Positions 6,993-9,748 of a stretch of DNA of 9,748 nucleotides are shown one piece after another. Source of the stretch: CAYLNH01 sp964384625 (lineage in GTDB: Bacteria > Verrucomicrobiota > Lentisphaeria > JABSQK01); the NCBI GenBank assembly GCA_964384625.1, contig CAYLNH010000274.1:1-9748 (forward strand). The letters run 5' to 3'. The translations under genes were made by a program, and so were the position numbers. A model generated the notes under the pieces. It was given only the letters and a program-made list of their open reading frames with translations. It was not told the origin of the DNA and made no database searches. How positions within the stretch are numbered: the stretch's first letter is position 1; every line of letters begins with the position of its first letter.

Positions 6993-7745
6993 ATGCACAC
7001 GAAACGGCACAACCGAATTGTCGAGCGATTGATGCCGGCGGTTGTCTGGCTGGGCGTCGTCCTGTTCCCAACCATTCCCTTGCTGATCATCTCCTGCGGG
7101 GCGAAGCCCGCAGAAACAAGCGCCAGTCCACCTGCCGGCATGGTCCTCATTCCCGCCGGTGCGTTCCTCATGGGCAGTGATGACCCCGACGCCGCGCCGG
7201 ACGAAACGCCGGCCCGGACGGTATATCTGCCGGCGTTTTACATCGATCGCTTCGAGGTGACCAACCGCCGGTACAAGGAGGTCTTTCCGGAGTATGCGTA
7301 TCCGGCAGGGCAGGGCGACCGGCCGGTGACCAACGTGACCAAACAACAGGCGGAAGCGTATTGTCGCGCCGTCGGCAAACGTCTCCCGACCAACGCTGAA
7401 TGGGAAAAGGCGGCACGCGGCACAGATGGTCGGCGCTATCCCTGGGGCAACCAGTTCGAACCGGCCAAAGCGAATGTCCGCCACCCCGGTGGTTCCGCCA
7501 ACGGGTTGCGCGCGGTCGGCTCGCATCCCGAAAGCGTCAGTCCATACGGCGTGCACGACATGGCCGGCAACGCCTGGGAATGGGTGGCTGACGTCTATGA
7601 CGACGGCTGGGTACAACGCGGCATTTTGCGGGGCGGGGCGCACGGCTACGGCAAGCATCAGGCCCGAACCAGTTACCAGGGATTCGAGGGATTGACCAAT
7701 ACCTGCAGCGACACCGGTTTCCGCTGTGCGAAGTCGATAGAATAG
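6993..7745 (+). CDS. FGE-sulfatase-domain lipoprotein lacking the catalytic cysteines
   Basis: This 250-residue protein has the formylglycine-generating-enzyme (SUMF1/PvdO/EgtB-type) fold. After a hydrophobic N-terminal stretch (16-34) comes LIISC, a plausible lipobox with C35 as the lipid-bearing cysteine, so it is probably membrane-anchored outside the cytoplasm. The family core is clear: MVLIPAGAFLMGS (50-62), IDRFEVTNRRY (84-94), RLPTNAEWEKAARG (130-143), YPWG (149-152), GVHDMAGNAWEWVAD (186-200), RGG (213-215) and GFRCA (242-246). True FGEs carry two copper-binding cysteines (C-H-x-S-Y-C) between the RGG and GFRC blocks. Here that stretch reads GYGKHQARTSYQ with neither, so sulfatase activation is unlikely. 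It may be a binding or structural relative. No good Shine-Dalgarno precedes ATG 6993; a TATAAA lies just upstream. It lies between the helicase and sulfatase 2. Confidence 0.88.
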   Translation: MHTKRHNRIVERLMPAVVWLGVVLFPTIPLLIISCGAKPAETSASPPAGMVLIPAGAFLMGSDDPDAAPDETPARTVYLPAFYIDRFEVTNRRYKEVFPEYAYPAGQGDRPVTNVTKQQAEAYCRAVGKRLPTNAEWEKAARGTDGRRYPWGNQFEPAKANVRHPGGSANGLRAVGSHPESVSPYGVHDMAGNAWEWVADVYDDGWVQRGILRGGAHGYGKHQARTSYQGFEGLTNTCSDTGFRCAKSIE

Positions 7746-7806
7746 GAATGAATGGATAGGTGGATCGTGGGTGGTGGATTCGAAATGCGTGAGAGACGGG
7801 GTGTAG

Positions 7807-7935
7807 CGTATACCGACATTCCACTTGGAGGAATTGCGGCTGACGTTCCGGATTCTGGTGGCACTGTCGATGATGGCCGTTCAGAAGCGCTGGCGGACTC
7901 CGGGGAACAAGGCGTTGCGGCCCGAAATGACGTGA
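7807..7935 (+). pseudogene. GC3-biased open frame, possible gene remnant
   Basis: Within the 276-bp gap before sulfatase 2, the frame following TAG at 7804-7806 stays open to TGA at 7933-7935. From TTC 7819 on, about 84% of codons end in G or C, as expected for coding DNA in this genome. Reading from TTG 7825 it gives 36 residues, including a hydrophobic run (LTFRILVALSMMAV) and a basic end (QKRWRTPGNKALRPEMT). There is no usable ATG with a ribosome-binding site upstream. It may be the 3' remnant of a deleted gene or a very small membrane protein. The competing frame from ATG 7752 (74 codons) lacks this third-base bias. I do not recognise it. Confidence 0.3.
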
Positions 7936-7986
7936 CAACACGATTGCCGGTGCTATTGGTCAAGTTCCGTTCATGACACCGCAACG

Positions 7987-8003
7987 GCCGGCATGCCGCC
8001 GGC
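7987..8003 (+). repeat. GCCGGC inverted repeat before sulfatase 2
   Basis: Two copies of GCCGGC separated by ATGCC can form a 6-bp all-GC stem with a 5-base loop. It ends about six bases before the GGAG ribosome-binding site of sulfatase 2. There is no T tract, so it is not a standard terminator. It could be a REP-like intergenic element or a leader hairpin. Confidence 0.35.
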
Positions 8004-8021
8004 GCTTCGAGGAGCTTGACT

Positions 8022-9488
8022 ATGGCCGACCGACTTCCAAATCTCGTTTATATCCTCGCCGACGATATGGGCTACGGCGATGTTTCGTGTCTCAATGAGA
8101 ATTCCAAGATCAAGACGCCGAACATCGATCGCCTCGCGGCCGAGGGGATGCATTTCACCGACGCGCACTCGTCGTCGGCGGTCTGCACGCCGTCGCGCTA
8201 CAGTATTCTGACGGGCCGCTATAACTGGCGGTCTTCGCTGAAGCAGGGGGTGTACAACGGTTATAACAAGACGGCGCTGATCGAAGCCGGCCGCGAAACC
8301 GTGGCTTCTTATCTGTCCGGGCAGGGCTACCACACTGCCTGTGTCGGCAAATGGCACCTCGGGTGGGAATGGCCGTTGAACAGCGACGAACCCACCGACA
8401 TCGATTTCGCCCGGCCGATCAGCAGTGGACCGACCACCCGCGGGTTCGACTATTTCTACGGCATTATCGCATCGCTGGATTTTCCGCCGTATGTCTACGT
8501 CGAGAACGAGTCGGTAACGGCAATGCCGGATCGCGTAACCGAAGACAGCGGCAAACGCTTCTGGCGCGAAGGCCCGACCGGCGCCGATTTCAAGCACGAG
8601 GAGGTCCTGCCGACCTTCACCAGGAGGTCCTGCGACTATATCAAAGAACAGGCCGCCGCCGGCAATCCGTTCTTCCTCTATTTTCCGTTGCCGTCACCGC
8701 ATACGCCGATTCTGCCGACGGAACGGTTCCTCGGGAAATCCGGTACCAACGAGTATGGCGATTACTGCTTGCTCACCGACGACTGCGTCGGCCAGGTTAT
8801 GCAGGCAATCGAAGAAGCCGGCGTGGCCGACAGCACGATCCTGGTGTTCACCAGTGACAACGGCTGTTCGCCGGCGGCGGACTTTGGCGAACTGAAAGCC
8901 GCCGGCCACAGTCCCAGCTATATCTTCCGCGGCCACAAGGCCGACATCTACGAAGGCGGTCACCGCATTCCGCTGGTCATCCGCTGGCCGGAACAGATTA
9001 CCGCCGGTTCCGCCTGCGATGACGTCGTTTGTCTCGCGGATCTGTTGGCAACGATGGCCGAAATCTGCGGTCAACCCTTGGCCGACAGCGCCGGCGAAGA
9101 CAGCGTCAGCAATCTGCCGGCATGGCTGGGGCAGGGGAGTGAAACACCCCTGCGGGAAGCAACCGTACATCATTCCATCAACGGCTCATTCTCCATCCGG
9201 CAGGGGAAATGGAAGCTGGAGTTCTGCCCGGGTTCCGGCGGTTGGAGCGACCCCAAACCCGGTGAGGAACCCGAAGGCGCCCCGGCGATCCAGCTTTACG
9301 ATCTGACCAAGGATATCGGCGAGCAGGACAACATTCAGGACGCCCATGGCGACGTGATCGAACAGTTGACCGCACTCATGACGCAATACGTCAAAACCGG
9401 CCGCAGCACCCCCGGTGCGCCGCAGTCAAACACCGGCCCAAAGTACTGGCCGCAACTCAACTGGATGCTGGAGTCCGATCTGCAGTAG
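8022..9488 (+). CDS. Arylsulfatase A-like sulfatase (Cys-type)
   Basis: This 488-residue sulfatase removes sulfate esters, probably from a carbohydrate. The signature C-T-P-S-R at 55-59 contains the cysteine converted to formylglycine. Other active-site residues fit the arylsulfatase-A pattern: D13-D14 (ILADDMGYGD), K110 and H112 (VGKWHLG), S225 and H227 (SPHTPI), D279-N280 (TSDNG) and K306 in RGHKADIYEGGHR. ATG 8022 is preferred over the in-frame TTG 8016 because GGAG sits seven bases before it. The protein begins MADRLPNLVYILADD, straight into the first core strand, so no export signal is visible. It shares only core motifs with sulfatase 1 (DD versus DQ, DN versus DH), so the two are different subfamilies, not a recent duplication. 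The substrate is unknown. Confidence 0.94.
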   Translation: MADRLPNLVYILADDMGYGDVSCLNENSKIKTPNIDRLAAEGMHFTDAHSSSAVCTPSRYSILTGRYNWRSSLKQGVYNGYNKTALIEAGRETVASYLSGQGYHTACVGKWHLGWEWPLNSDEPTDIDFARPISSGPTTRGFDYFYGIIASLDFPPYVYVENESVTAMPDRVTEDSGKRFWREGPTGADFKHEEVLPTFTRRSCDYIKEQAAAGNPFFLYFPLPSPHTPILPTERFLGKSGTNEYGDYCLLTDDCVGQVMQAIEEAGVADSTILVFTSDNGCSPAADFGELKAAGHSPSYIFRGHKADIYEGGHRIPLVIRWPEQITAGSACDDVVCLADLLATMAEICGQPLADSAGEDSVSNLPAWLGQGSETPLREATVHHSINGSFSIRQGKWKLEFCPGSGGWSDPKPGEEPEGAPAIQLYDLTKDIGEQDNIQDAHGDVIEQLTALMTQYVKTGRSTPGAPQSNTGPKYWPQLNWMLESDLQ

Positions 9489-9600
9489 GGACTACTGGAT
9501 CCAATGTTCGCCGGCTTCGCTTCGATCGCGAGCATATTGCCCAAAGGTCGAGTTGGGGAGTTGGCTGGATTCGATGACGGATCGGATTGATTCGGGCGGT
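9489..9600. other. Short intergenic stretch between convergent genes
   Basis: About 110 bp lie between the sulfatase 2 stop and the stop of the probable minus-strand gene at the right edge. No stem with a T run, promoter or coding frame that I can support is visible here. Confidence 0.4.
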
Positions 9601-9747
9601 CTACTTCGCAGCTTCCAGGTCGGCCCAGAAACCGCTTGGGCCCGAGGGGTTCCACATCCTGGTGTTGTTTCCAGGCGCCGACGTGGTTACACCCGTTAGG
9701 CGTCGTCCGCAAATAACTTGAACATCTGTGTTATTGCCTCCATATTC
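9601..9747 (-). CDS. Probable 3' end of a protein-coding gene cut by the window edge
   Basis: On the minus strand a frame is open from the right edge for 48 codons to TAG at 9603-9601. It begins EYGGNNTDVQVICGRRLTG and ends NPSGPSGFWADLEAAK. The product looks like a soluble protein terminus, with Asn/Gly/Pro/Trp-rich turns and an acidic-basic end. No start lies in the window, as expected for a gene entering from the right. It would converge on sulfatase 2. I do not recognise a family. A competing minus-strand frame (9712-9335) runs into the sulfatase coding region and is judged a shadow. Because the fragment is short, chance openness is possible. Confidence 0.4.
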   Translation of the reverse strand, partial: EYGGNNTDVQVICGRRLTGVTTSAPGNNTRMWNPSGPSGFWADLEAAK

Positions 9748-9748
9748 T

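Noticed and set aside
6357..7658. 433-codon minus-strand open frame opposite the helicase and FGE-like genes
   Set aside because: It spans two well-supported plus-strand genes and the gap between them; no family features. Antisense shadow.
7752..7976. 74-codon plus-strand frame after the FGE-like gene
   Set aside because: An AGGA lies near its ATG, but the codons lack the third-base bias of the genome, while an overlapping frame has it.

Overview
The window is bacterial chromosomal DNA of roughly 60% GC with densely packed genes on both strands. It contains two cysteine-type sulfatases, a formylglycine-generating-enzyme-like protein and a PHP-type metallohydrolase. That mix is typical of the Planctomycetes/Lentisphaerae/Kiritimatiellae (PVC) group or a similar polysaccharide-degrading environmental bacterium. 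This placement is inferred from gene content only, because no rRNA or other marker gene is present.

Layout, left to right. (1) 83-985 (+): PHP-domain metallohydrolase of the CehA/McbA type. (2) 1097-2542 and 2539-3324 (both -): an overlapping two-gene operon, a TVP38/TMEM64 membrane protein followed by a MerA/Lpd-like flavin disulfide oxidoreductase. (3) 3325-3906: about 580 bp between divergent genes. On the minus strand it holds a ribosome-bound-looking start, MKPFGDGRDWF, that stops after 11 codons and resembles the N-terminus of a GH29-type alpha-L-fucosidase. A 40-codon open frame overlaps it. An intergenic segment of direct repeats and a GC hairpin lies further left. (4) 3907-5400 (+): sulfatase 1. 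(5) 5592-6941 (+): RhlE-like DEAD-box RNA helicase with DEVD in motif II. (6) 6993-7745 (+): FGE-sulfatase-domain lipoprotein lacking the catalytic cysteine pair. (7) 7746-8021: gap with a GC3-biased short open frame and a hairpin. (8) 8022-9488 (+): sulfatase 2, arylsulfatase-A-like. (9) 9601-9747 (-): probable 3' end of a gene that runs off the right edge.

How the genes fit together. Both sulfatases carry the C-T-P-S-R signature, so they need their cysteine oxidised to formylglycine. The one FGE-like protein here lacks the residues for that job, so maturation must come from elsewhere (anSME or a true FGE). Neither sulfatase has a visible export signal, which suggests they act on sulfated sugars already inside the cell. 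The TVP38/oxidoreductase pair is a self-contained membrane/redox unit often found linked or fused in other bacteria. No transposase, integrase, CRISPR array, tRNA or rRNA was seen. I find no clear new multi-gene system. The oddest parts are the cysteine-less FGE-like lipoprotein and the apparent gene relic upstream of sulfatase 1.
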